NCBI GenBank assembly: GCA_900143615.1
Contig: FREU01000006.1
Location: forward strand, 248,001 to 312,000
DNA length: 64,000 bases
Reading direction: 5' to 3'
DNA from: Rhodobacteraceae bacterium Alg231-30
GTDB taxonomy: Bacteria > Pseudomonadota > Alphaproteobacteria > Rhodobacterales > Rhodobacteraceae
Program-made: the position numbers and the translations under genes
Shown here: positions 44,854 to 52,748 of the stretch, in pieces
Position numbering within the stretch: the stretch's first letter is position 1
Layout: every line of letters begins with the position of its first letter
The notes under the pieces: generated by a model
Seen by the model: the letters and a program-made list of their open reading frames with translations, nothing else
What the model was told of the DNA's origin: nothing
Databases searched by the model: none

Positions 44854-45725
44854 TGGCTCAAAAGTATGGTGGGAAATTCAGCCCACAAACTGCGCAATCG
44901 CCGCAAGCTGAGACCTTTCAAAATGCACGCCGCAGCCGCGTTGGAGGGCGTGTAAACCTGCTGTTTATCGCACCTTTGCCCTTGATTTGGCAGGCGTTTG
45001 GCAATGGCCCAACCGCGCTAGTGCTAAACCTTTTGGCATTGGGCACGCTGCTTCTGTCGGCATGGCTTACGCGCGAGGGATTGCTTGCACAAGAGGCTTA
45101 TGAAGCCCGCAAAGTCGCACGACGCCCCGCCCTGCCGCGCAAGCTTTTGGGCTCCGCCCTCACCGGCCTTGGCCTCGCCATCGCAGGATTTGCAGCCACC
45201 GCCGAAGTCATCGCCCCGATCATCTATGCGGTCGTTGGTGGCACTCTGCACAGCTTAGCTTTCGGCATCGACCCTATGCGCGACAAAGGGGCTGAGGGCA
45301 TCGATCAATACCAAACAGACCGCGTTGCCCGCGCCGTTGATGAGGCCGAAGAGCATCTGCACGCCATGAGCGACGCCATTCGCCGCGCCGGTGACCGCGC
45401 GCTGGAAAGCCGCGTCGAGCGTTTCCAACAGGCCGCCCGTGCTTTGTTTCGCACTGTCGAAGACGATCCCCGCGATCTAAGTGCTGCACGGCGCTATCTC
45501 AGCGTTTATTTACTGGGCGCCAAAGACGCGACCATCAAGTTTTCAGAAATTTATGCGCGCACACGCAGTGCCGAGGCCCGCGCTGACTACGAGACACTGC
45601 TCGATGATCTCGAAGACAACTTTGCCGCACGCAACCAGAAACTGCTGCTGGATGACCGCAGCGATCTCAATATTGAAATCGAGGTGCTGCGCGAGCGGCT
45701 CAAAAACGAAGGCCTACGCCACTAA
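44853..45725 (+). CDS. XpaC-like (5-bromo-4-chloroindolyl phosphate hydrolysis) membrane protein
   Basis: The 290-residue protein has two N-terminal hydrophobic segments (about 33-50 and 53-72) and another hydrophobic stretch (GSALTGLGLAIAGFAATAEV and following, about 95-130). A charged helical C-terminal half (RVARAVDEAEEHLHAMSDAIRRAG) has coiled-coil character. This is the layout of the XpaC family, which is found next to TelA in Bacillus subtilis (xpaC-yaaN). No enzyme activity is established. It is translationally coupled to the microprotein before it and lies 32 bp before the TelA-like gene. XpaC and TelA have been linked to tellurite and envelope stress in other bacteria. Confidence 0.85.
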   Translation: MAQKYGGKFSPQTAQSPQAETFQNARRSRVGGRVNLLFIAPLPLIWQAFGNGPTALVLNLLALGTLLLSAWLTREGLLAQEAYEARKVARRPALPRKLLGSALTGLGLAIAGFAATAEVIAPIIYAVVGGTLHSLAFGIDPMRDKGAEGIDQYQTDRVARAVDEAEEHLHAMSDAIRRAGDRALESRVERFQQAARALFRTVEDDPRDLSAARRYLSVYLLGAKDATIKFSEIYARTRSAEARADYETLLDDLEDNFAARNQKLLLDDRSDLNIEIEVLRERLKNEGLRH

Positions 45726-45757
45726 CCTCGCAACACGTTTACAGGAAAGGTAGTTTT

Positions 45758-46957
45758 ATGTCCGACCAGATTGCCCAAAAAGCCCAGGCCGCCACGGCTG
45801 AAATCGACGCTGTCACTGCTGTGGCATTGGTCGAACCCACCGACGCCGGGGCCATTGTTCCATTGGCAGACGCTGACGCGCCTGTATCCGCTGAAATCAC
45901 CAAGCGCATGGCCGAGTTGGACATGTCGGATACAAACTCCATCGTCTCATTTGGCTCCGCCGCTCAGGCCGAGTTGCAGGAAATCAGCCAAGCCATGTTG
46001 CAAGACGTACGCAACAAGGACGTTGGCCCCGCCGGAGACGGTCTGCGCAATATGGTCACTGCCATTCGCGGCTTTTCGGTCAGCGAGCTGGATGTACGGC
46101 GCGAACGTTCATTCTGGGAAAAGCTACTTGGTCGCGCCGCGCCTTTCGCCAAATTCACCGCGCGTTATGAAGAAGTCCAAGATCAGATCGACAAGATCAC
46201 CGACAACCTGTTGGGACATGAGCATAAGCTGCTCAAAGATATCAAATCGCTCGATATGCTCTACGATAAGACCCTGAATTTTTACGACGAACTCGCACTT
46301 TATATTTCAGCAGGCGAGGCCAAGATAGCCGAACTTGACGGCACAGCTATTCCCGCCAAAGAAGCCGAGGTTCAAGCCGCCGCCGAAAACGATCAGGTTA
46401 TGAAAGCTCAGGAATTGCGTGACCTTCGTGCTGCGCGCGATGATTTGGAACGCCGTGTGCATGACCTTAAACTGACCCGCCAGGTCACTATGCAATCGCT
46501 GCCTTCGATCCGGCTGGTTCAGGAAAACGACAAATCACTGGTCACCAAAATCAACTCAACGCTGGTCAACACCGTGCCGCTCTGGGAAACCCAGCTGGCC
46601 CAAGCCGTCACCATCCAGCGCAGCGCCGAAGCCGCCGCCGCCGTACGCGACGCAAATGACCTGACCAACGAGCTGCTTACGTCCAATGCCGCCAACCTGC
46701 GCCAGTCCAACAAAGTGGTGCGCGAAGAGATGGAGCGCGGCGTGTTTGACATCGAAGCAGTGAAGAAAGCCAACGCCGATCTGATCGCAACCATCAATGA
46801 ATCACTTCAAATTGCGGATGATGGCAAAGCCAAACGCGCCGCCGCCGAAGAAGACATGAAGAAGATGGAGGCCGAGTTGCGCGACACACTTGCCGCCGCC
46901 AAGGCGCGCAAAACCGGATTGGGTGACACCGCCGCAACTGCTGTCCCGGCGTCGTGA
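45758..46957 (+). CDS. TelA/YaaN-like toxic anion resistance protein
   Basis: The 399-residue, almost wholly helical soluble protein has long coiled-coil segments. Family marks include the ISQAMLQDVRNKDVGPAGDGL region, VSELDVRRERSFWEKLLGR, FAKFTARYEEVQDQIDKITD and the LPSIRLVQENDKSLVTKI stretch. TelA proteins give tellurite or antimicrobial tolerance in some bacteria; the mechanism is unclear and probably involves membrane stress. Its stop overlaps the GTG start of the DUF2927 gene. No TerC or TerD gene is present in the window. Confidence 0.9.
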   Translation: MSDQIAQKAQAATAEIDAVTAVALVEPTDAGAIVPLADADAPVSAEITKRMAELDMSDTNSIVSFGSAAQAELQEISQAMLQDVRNKDVGPAGDGLRNMVTAIRGFSVSELDVRRERSFWEKLLGRAAPFAKFTARYEEVQDQIDKITDNLLGHEHKLLKDIKSLDMLYDKTLNFYDELALYISAGEAKIAELDGTAIPAKEAEVQAAAENDQVMKAQELRDLRAARDDLERRVHDLKLTRQVTMQSLPSIRLVQENDKSLVTKINSTLVNTVPLWETQLAQAVTIQRSAEAAAAVRDANDLTNELLTSNAANLRQSNKVVREEMERGVFDIEAVKKANADLIATINESLQIADDGKAKRAAAEEDMKKMEAELRDTLAAAKARKTGLGDTAATAVPAS

Positions 46958-47880
46958 AACCAAGGCTTGTCATAAGTCTTGGCTTGGGGTTGGCCGCTTT
47001 GGCTGCCTGTGAGGACTATGGCCAACAAACGCGGGTGCCGACAGCAGCGCCCGCACCACCTGTTGTAGCGTCTGAGCAAAGTCAGGCCCTCTCCCAATAC
47101 TACAGCAACCTACAGGCCGACCTTTTGGCGCGTGGTTTGATGCGCACCGATGGGGGCGGGCCGGACACGCCTTTCACACCTGACATGTTAGCCCGCAATT
47201 TTGAACGTATCGCCTTTTATGATGAATACACGCGCGGAGCCGGACTAGAGCGCGCCTCGGGTCCCGCCGGTCAATTGCGTCGCTGGTCCGGCCCTGTCCG
47301 CGTGAACATCGAATTTGGCCCCACTGTCTCGGCGAGCATCCAGCAAACCGACCGCGCCACCCTGCAATCCTATATTCCTCGGCTTGCCTCAGCCACTGGC
47401 CATTCCATTTCAGCAACGGCCAACCGGCCAAACTTTCACGTCTTGGTCATGGGCGCAGATGATGGCGCCACAGTCGAAAGCCGCGTGCGTCAGATCGTAC
47501 CCAACGTGGGCACATCCACGCTCAATCTATTTCGCGATCTTCCAAGGGATATTCACTGCCTCGTTGTGGCCTTTGCCTCCGAGGCAAACGCCTATGACTA
47601 CACCACCGCAATCGCCTTGGTGCGCGCCGAACATCCCGATCTGTTGCGCAAATCCTGCCTGCACGAGGAAATCGCCCAAGGTCTGGGGCTTGCAAATGAC
47701 AGCCCGCAGGCCCGCCCCTCGATCTTTAACGATGACGACGAGTTTGCCCTGCTCACGACACATGACGAGATGCTCTTGTCCATGCTTTACGACAACCGGC
47801 TGACCATCGGCATGAGCGCCGAGGCTGCCCGCCCCATCATCCGCACTCTGGCGCGCGAGCAAACCGGACAGATTTACTAA
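46954..47880 (+). CDS. DUF2927 lipoprotein with HE-type motif
   Basis: The 308-residue protein starts with a lipoprotein signal peptide (RLVISLGLGLAALAAC, acylated Cys19). A linker and the DUF2927 domain follow (from FTPDMLARNFERIAFYDEY). Near the C-terminus it carries SCLHEEIAQGLGLANDSPQA, which has the shape of a degenerate zincin HExxx motif. This hints at a metalloprotease-like fold, without proof of activity. The start is the GTG at 46954, in a GTGA overlap with the TelA-like gene. It is probably periplasmic or anchored to the outer or inner membrane, and it is the only lipoprotein of the cassette. Confidence 0.85.
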   Translation: MKPRLVISLGLGLAALAACEDYGQQTRVPTAAPAPPVVASEQSQALSQYYSNLQADLLARGLMRTDGGGPDTPFTPDMLARNFERIAFYDEYTRGAGLERASGPAGQLRRWSGPVRVNIEFGPTVSASIQQTDRATLQSYIPRLASATGHSISATANRPNFHVLVMGADDGATVESRVRQIVPNVGTSTLNLFRDLPRDIHCLVVAFASEANAYDYTTAIALVRAEHPDLLRKSCLHEEIAQGLGLANDSPQARPSIFNDDDEFALLTTHDEMLLSMLYDNRLTIGMSAEAARPIIRTLAREQTGQIY

Positions 47881-47909
47881 TTTAGACCACCCCGAAAGGA
47901 CACATTCCC

Positions 47910-49034
47910 ATGGGTATTTTTGATTTTCTTACTGGCGAATTTATCGACGTCATTCATTGGGTGGACGACACCCGCGACACGCTTGTGTGGCGGTTTGAAC
48001 GCGAAGGTCATGAAATCAAATACGGCGCCAAGCTAACCGTTCGCGAAGGTCAGGCAGCGGTGTTTGTGCACGAAGGCCAATTGGCCGATGTCTTCACCCC
48101 CGGCCTTTATATGCTTGAAACCAATAACATGCCGGTGATGACGACACTTCAGCACTGGGATCATGGTTTCAAAAGCCCGTTCAAGTCTGAAATTTACTAC
48201 GTCAACACCACACGTTTTGCCGATCTGAAATGGGGCACCAAGAACCCGATCATGGCGCGTGACCCTGAATTTGGCCCCGTGCGCCTGCGTGCCTATGGCA
48301 CCTATGCGATCCGCGTTGTCGATCCAGCACGTTTCCTTACTGAAATCGTCGGCACAGACGGCGAATTCACCATGGATGAAATCAGCTTTCAAATTCGCAA
48401 CATCATCGTGCAGGAGTTTTCCCGCGTCATCGCTAGCTCTGGCATTCCGGTTCTGGATATGGCCGCCAACACCGCAGACCTTGGCAAACTGGTGGCGGCT
48501 GAAATCTCTGGCACCATCGCTGAATACGGCCTCTCCATCCCCGAACTCTACATCGAAAACATCTCGCTGCCGCCCGCTGTTGAGGCGGCGATGGACAAGC
48601 GTACCTCGATGGGCATCGTGGGTGACCTCGGCGCGTACACGCAATTCTCGGCAGCCGAAGCAATGACCGCCGCCGCCCAGACCCCAAACTCGGGCATGGG
48701 CGCTGGGATGGGCATGGGGGTCGGCATGGCTATGGCCCAGCAAATGGCGGCCCAAGGCCCATGGGGTGCGCGTCCCACAACCGCCGCACCAGCCCCCCAA
48801 GTCGCCGCAGCCCCGCCTCCTCCTCCAGTCGAGCATGTCTGGCACATCGCTGAAAACGGCCAGACCAAAGGCCCGTTTTCCAAGGCCGCGCTGGGACGCA
48901 TGGCCACCGCAGGTGAACTTACCCGCCAGACACATGTCTGGACCGCAGGTCAGGATGGTTGGAAACATGCCGAAGACGTCGTCGAGCTAGCCCAGCTCTT
49001 CACCATCCTACCGCCACCACCACCGGGCGCATAA
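47910..49034 (+). CDS. SPFH-domain protein with C-terminal GYF_2 domain
   Basis: The 374-residue protein has an N-terminal SPFH-type domain of the virion-core/YdjI branch (LVWRFEREGHEIKYGAKLTV, then EGQAAVFVHEGQLADVFTPG, RFADLKWGTKNPIM and IVQEFSRVIASSG). A Gly/Met-rich linker (about 252-275) and an Ala/Pro-rich linker follow. A C-terminal GYF_2 domain ends the protein (VWHIAENGQTKGPFSKAALG to WTAGQDGWKHAEDV). SPFH proteins organise membrane microdomains, and GYF-type domains bind partners. No transmembrane helix is visible, so recruitment by another cassette protein is likely. Confidence 0.88.
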   Translation: MGIFDFLTGEFIDVIHWVDDTRDTLVWRFEREGHEIKYGAKLTVREGQAAVFVHEGQLADVFTPGLYMLETNNMPVMTTLQHWDHGFKSPFKSEIYYVNTTRFADLKWGTKNPIMARDPEFGPVRLRAYGTYAIRVVDPARFLTEIVGTDGEFTMDEISFQIRNIIVQEFSRVIASSGIPVLDMAANTADLGKLVAAEISGTIAEYGLSIPELYIENISLPPAVEAAMDKRTSMGIVGDLGAYTQFSAAEAMTAAAQTPNSGMGAGMGMGVGMAMAQQMAAQGPWGARPTTAAPAPQVAAAPPPPPVEHVWHIAENGQTKGPFSKAALGRMATAGELTRQTHVWTAGQDGWKHAEDVVELAQLFTILPPPPPGA

Positions 49035-49042
49035 TGCTCCCG

Positions 49043-49113
49043 CCCGGCGGCACCGCCGGGCCGCGCCAACCCGCCCCCACGGGGCGGCGCGATTGCGCCT
49101 TCCCTCGGGTTGG
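49043..49113 (+). repeat. Cluster of perfect hairpins between the SPFH and zinc-ribbon genes
   Basis: CCCGGCGG/CCGCCGGG (49043-49060) forms one hairpin with a CA loop. CCAACCCG (49066-49073) then pairs with CGGGTTGG (49106-49113), enclosing CGCCCC/GGGGCG and GGCGC/GCGCC stems. The folded form could be a branched structure. It may process or stabilise mRNA inside the cassette, or be a REP-like element. Confidence 0.6.
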
Positions 49114-49140
49114 CCCGTCCCTCGTTGATTTCCGCAAACC

Positions 49141-50262
49141 GTGAAAGCTGTTTTCATGACCGACATGCCACCACCCGCCCCCAAGGAAACCACGCGCTTC
49201 CCCTGTCCGCAATGCGGCGCGGATTACCGTTTTGCGCCGCAACAGGGCAAACTGGTCTGCGATCACTGCGGCCATGAGGAAGCCACCGAACAGGGCGACC
49301 GCCAAGCCGCCATTTCCGAGCTTGATTTCAAGGCCGCGCTGGCCGAACAGCTTCCCGCCGCCGAAATGGTCGAAACCCGCGCCTCTACCTGCCCCAACTG
49401 CGCCGCGCATGTTGTGTTTGAGGGCGACACCCACGCCACCGAATGCCCATTTTGCGCCACGCCCGTGGTGGTCGATACTGGCACCCATCGTCAAATCAAA
49501 CCGCGCGCCGTGTTGCCGTTTCAATTCGAAGAAAGGGCGGCCCATGACGCGATGAACGACTGGCTAGGCAAGCTCTGGTTCGCCCCAAATGGCTTGAAAG
49601 AATACGCCCGAAAGGGCCGCAAGATGAACGGTATCTATGTGCCCTACTGGACCTATGACGCCGACACCAAATCACGCTATCAGGGCGAACGCGGCACGAT
49701 CTATTATGTGACCGAAACCGTAATGAGGGACGGCAAACGCGAACAGCGGCAAGTTCAAAAAATTCGCTGGTCGCCAGCCTCGGGCCGCGTGAAGCGCTGG
49801 TTTGATGACGTGCTGGTGCTGGCATCGCGCGCCCTGCCCAAACGCTACACCGACGCACTCGAGCCGTGGGATCTTGCCGCGCTTGAACCTTACACGCCTG
49901 AGTTCCTCGCAGGGTTTCAGGCCGAAGGCTACACCGTGGAATTACAAGACGGTTATGATCAGGCCCGCGCCCATATGGATACCGTAATCCGGCGCGACGT
50001 GGCTTTTGACATCGGCGGTGACCGCCAACGCATCCATCAAATCTCAACCGCCGTCAGCGACGTAACCTTCAAACACATCCTGCTGCCTGTCTGGATGGCG
50101 GCTTATAAATACCGCGGCAAATCCTATCGCTTTGTGGTCAACGGCCAGACCGGACGTGTTCAGGGTGAACGCCCTTGGTCGGCATGGAAAATTGCTGCGG
50201 CCGTTGTGTTTGGAGCCATTGTCGCTGGCGCAATTGGCTATATCATCGCCCAGAATCAGTGA
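49141..50262 (+). CDS. Double zinc-ribbon protein with C-terminal membrane anchor
   Basis: The 373-residue protein carries two Cys4 zinc ribbons near the N-terminus (CPQC with CDHC, and CPNC with CPFC). A domain of about 200 residues rich in Trp and Tyr follows (YVPYWTYDADTKSRYQGERG, LPVWMAAYKYRGKSYRFVVNG). One hydrophobic helix ends the protein (IAAAVVFGAIVAGAIGYIIA). Such proteins are sometimes mislabelled primosomal or TFIIB-like proteins, but nothing here suggests DNA replication. The layout recalls B. subtilis YdjG, which acts with the SPFH protein YdjI at the membrane. The GTG at 49141 or the ATG at 49156 (MTDMPPP) may be the start. Confidence 0.82.
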   Translation: MKAVFMTDMPPPAPKETTRFPCPQCGADYRFAPQQGKLVCDHCGHEEATEQGDRQAAISELDFKAALAEQLPAAEMVETRASTCPNCAAHVVFEGDTHATECPFCATPVVVDTGTHRQIKPRAVLPFQFEERAAHDAMNDWLGKLWFAPNGLKEYARKGRKMNGIYVPYWTYDADTKSRYQGERGTIYYVTETVMRDGKREQRQVQKIRWSPASGRVKRWFDDVLVLASRALPKRYTDALEPWDLAALEPYTPEFLAGFQAEGYTVELQDGYDQARAHMDTVIRRDVAFDIGGDRQRIHQISTAVSDVTFKHILLPVWMAAYKYRGKSYRFVVNGQTGRVQGERPWSAWKIAAAVVFGAIVAGAIGYIIAQNQ

Positions 50263-50284
50263 ACAGATTAAGTAATTACACCCT

Positions 50285-50962
50285 ATGACGATGACCCCCC
50301 ACACCGCCTTGCAAGAGCTCTTGCAAAACCGCCACTCTTGTCGGGCGTTTCGCACCGATCCTGTCCCCAAGGACATTATTGAACAAATCCTTCTAGACGC
50401 GGGCCGCGCACCCAGCTGGTGTAACGCACAGCCTTGGAAAATCATCGTCACCAGCGGCGCCGAAACCGAGGCCTTCCGCAACGCAATGACCAAAGCTTTC
50501 GACAGCGGCACCCCCGCGCCTGACTACCCGTTCCCTGCCAATTACACTGGCGCGCACCTCAAACGCCGCCGCACCTGTGGGTTTCAGCTTTACGAAGCCG
50601 TCGGGATCGGGCGCGGTGACCGCGACGCCCGCACAGCCCAAATGCGCGAAAACTATCTGATGTTTGGCGCGCCGCATGTGGCACTAATCACCTGCCCTGT
50701 CGAGTTGGGCCCCTATGGTGTGCTGGACTGCGGTGGCTTCATCACCGCCTTCTGTCTCTCGGCCCAAGCGCAAGGCATCGGCACTGTGCCACAAGCCGCG
50801 CTGTCTCTCTATTCGAACGTCGTGCGCGCCCATTTCGAAATCCCCGAAGACCGCAAAGTCCTCGCCGCGATTTCCTTTGGCTATCCAGATGGAGATGCCC
50901 CGATCAACAGCTTTAGAACAGAGCGTGCCGAAACGGAGGAATTTGTAGAATGGAGCGGATGA
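50285..50962 (+). CDS. Nitroreductase-family FMN oxidoreductase
   Basis: The 225-residue protein has the FMN-binding start RHSCRAFRTDPVPKDIIEQIL, DAGRAPSWCNAQPWKIIV and the C-terminal AISFGYPDGDAPINSFRTER. It should reduce nitroaromatics, quinones or similar electrophiles with NAD(P)H; the natural substrate is unknown. It starts 22 bp after the zinc-ribbon gene on the same strand, so it may belong to the same transcript as a redox accessory, although this could be coincidence. Confidence 0.9.
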   Translation: MTMTPHTALQELLQNRHSCRAFRTDPVPKDIIEQILLDAGRAPSWCNAQPWKIIVTSGAETEAFRNAMTKAFDSGTPAPDYPFPANYTGAHLKRRRTCGFQLYEAVGIGRGDRDARTAQMRENYLMFGAPHVALITCPVELGPYGVLDCGGFITAFCLSAQAQGIGTVPQAALSLYSNVVRAHFEIPEDRKVLAAISFGYPDGDAPINSFRTERAETEEFVEWSG

Positions 50963-50981
50963 GAACGGAGAACGTCGGATA

Positions 50982-51479
50982 ATGTCGAACTTAGTTGCTC
51001 GTATTTCAAACACACTTCTTCTGTTAACAGCGCTCATTTGGTCAAGTCATCCCACAAGCGCCGCTCCGTTCAAATGTAGCGAACTAAACAATCAATGCAC
51101 CATGGTTGTAGGATGTATTCTCGGCGATCCAAACGAGTTCTTCATTGGAGAAGTACATGGCGTAGGCAAAGGCAAATTTTCTTTAGCCTCAAGCCAAGGC
51201 GCAATTTGTAATGGAACCTTCAAACGTACTGTGTTTGGCACAGCCAAAGTACAAACAACATGCAATGACGGGCGCACTGGGCGCGCAACGTTTTCGTATT
51301 TTCATAAGGGCACCGGCACAGGCCGGGGCAAAGGCAAAATGTCAGATGACGGCAAAATCGTCTTCTGGGCCGGCGACCAATTGATAAGCTACTTCTCAAA
51401 TCTCCAACAAAGCAAATTCGATGAACTGATCGTCTGCGCAATAAGGGCACTGGAAAACACGGACTCTATCAAACGATGA
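50982..51479 (+). CDS. Secreted protein of unknown function
   Basis: The 165-residue precursor has a signal peptide (SNTLLLLTALIWSSHPTSAA). The mature part has Cys residues in FKCSELNNQC, VVGCILGD, GAICNGTF and QTTCNDGRTG, suggesting disulfides. The middle is rich in Gly/Lys/Thr (YFHKGTGTGRGKGKMSDDG) and likely beta-rich. The coding sequence looks clearly more A+T-rich and less codon-biased than its neighbours, which fits recent acquisition. I do not recognise a family. Confidence 0.65.
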   Translation: MSNLVARISNTLLLLTALIWSSHPTSAAPFKCSELNNQCTMVVGCILGDPNEFFIGEVHGVGKGKFSLASSQGAICNGTFKRTVFGTAKVQTTCNDGRTGRATFSYFHKGTGTGRGKGKMSDDGKIVFWAGDQLISYFSNLQQSKFDELIVCAIRALENTDSIKR

Positions 51480-51659
51480 AACCGCAAATTCCGCATATTG
51501 CCGCCGCAATACCTCAAGCCAAATCATAGACTTGGCTGCATTTTGTTGGCCAAGAGCGCATTGCAACGCAATATCCCTAAAGGCAAGCGGACTGTAGGTA
51601 GCGCAGCAAGATACAACGGGCGGGCGCTTCGGTTCCCCCCTCGGTTCGTGCGCGTCACC

Positions 51660-52748
51660 TTATTGAGACCGCAACGCCTTTTCTTTGGCTTCGAAAAGCT
51701 CCCCCTTGCTGTCCCCTGCCGCCACATAAGCCTGCGCAGCCTCATGCACCCGCTCTGACGCATCGCGCCCAACAACCCTACGTCCGCGCAAAAGAAACAA
51801 CTTACCAAAATCGCGCCACGTGCCCACCATTGGCGCATCCCCGTCACACTCAAACCGTGCGCGCCACCCCTCCGGCAGCGTCAGCCCACAATCCTAAACC
51901 CGCGCCAGCATCCACACCAGCGGAATATTCGCCAAAGGCCGCGCGGCATCAAACCCGCTCAGCATGCCGCCCACGTCGCCATGCGCCCCACGAAACCAGA
52001 CCTGCTCCACATGCCCCTGCCACCCCTCGGGACAGGTCCACATCTCGGGGTCAAACACAGCGCGCGTTTCATCCAGCGCCAGCGCGTGAAAGCCGTGTTT
52101 GACCATATGGCCCAGTTGATGATTGTGAAACGAATGGCGCGGCTCGGTCAGCCGCCACAGGATCGGCAATCGCAGACCCAGCGCCTTGACCGTATCCCAG
52201 ACGCCAACCATCTCGATCTCAACATGTGCATGGCAATGCGCCGCCGCAAATTCCTGTGCTGCTGCACTATCTGGCGTCAACTCATAGTGCCTATAAGCCG
52301 TGCGAATGTTGCGTTCCGTCGCACAGGATGCCCTTAACAATCCCACTCGATCAATTACGCCTGCAAGGGATCGCACCGCAAAAGCCCCGCGCGAATAGCC
52401 CAGCAAAAATATCCTGTCTCCAGGCCGATACCGCGAGGCCAGATAGCCATAGGCGCGCCGGATCTGTCTGTTAATCCCGCGCCCCATCATCACCTCATGG
52501 ATGCGCCGCCAGCCCATCCATTGCACGCCTGCTTCATAGTAAAGCGATACCTCCGGCCCCAACTCTTGCATCAGGCGATAGCTCAAACCGGCGTTGGTTT
52601 CACAGCCGGGCTTTAACGAGGACATGGTCCCGTCCAAAATAATCACATGAGTGAGCGGCCCCCGTCGGGCCACTGCCGCAGAATGGCCAGAGCGAAACCT
52701 ATTGCCCAGCCATCCAAAAATTGTCTCATGCAGCCGTTTCAGAGGCAT
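51660..52748 (-). pseudogene. DUF2235-family alpha/beta hydrolase interrupted by an in-frame amber codon
   Basis: The frame encodes a DUF2235 protein (VIILDGTMSSL start, nucleophile elbow FLLGYSRGAFAVRSLAG). It runs 284 residues to a TAG at 51894-51896. In the same frame the sequence continues for 78 sense codons to a TAA at 51660-51662. That continuation has protein-like composition (LTLPEGWRARFECDGDAP, then MVGTWRDFGKLFLLRGRRVV), as expected of the family's C-terminus. One C-to-T change in a CAG codon would explain it. It is a young pseudogene, a sequencing error, or a truncated but active enzyme. The 5' end overlaps the upstream molybdoenzyme gene by 23 bp. Confidence 0.8.

Noticed and set aside
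44770-47880. Complete tellurite (Ter) operon
   Set aside because: XpaC- and TelA-like genes are present, but no TerC, TerD or TerB-type gene is found, so the cassette is not a classical ter locus.
48033-48968. Minus-strand open frame of 311 codons over the SPFH-GYF gene
   Set aside because: It is antisense to a clear SPFH and GYF protein. The His/Gly-rich translation has no known family.
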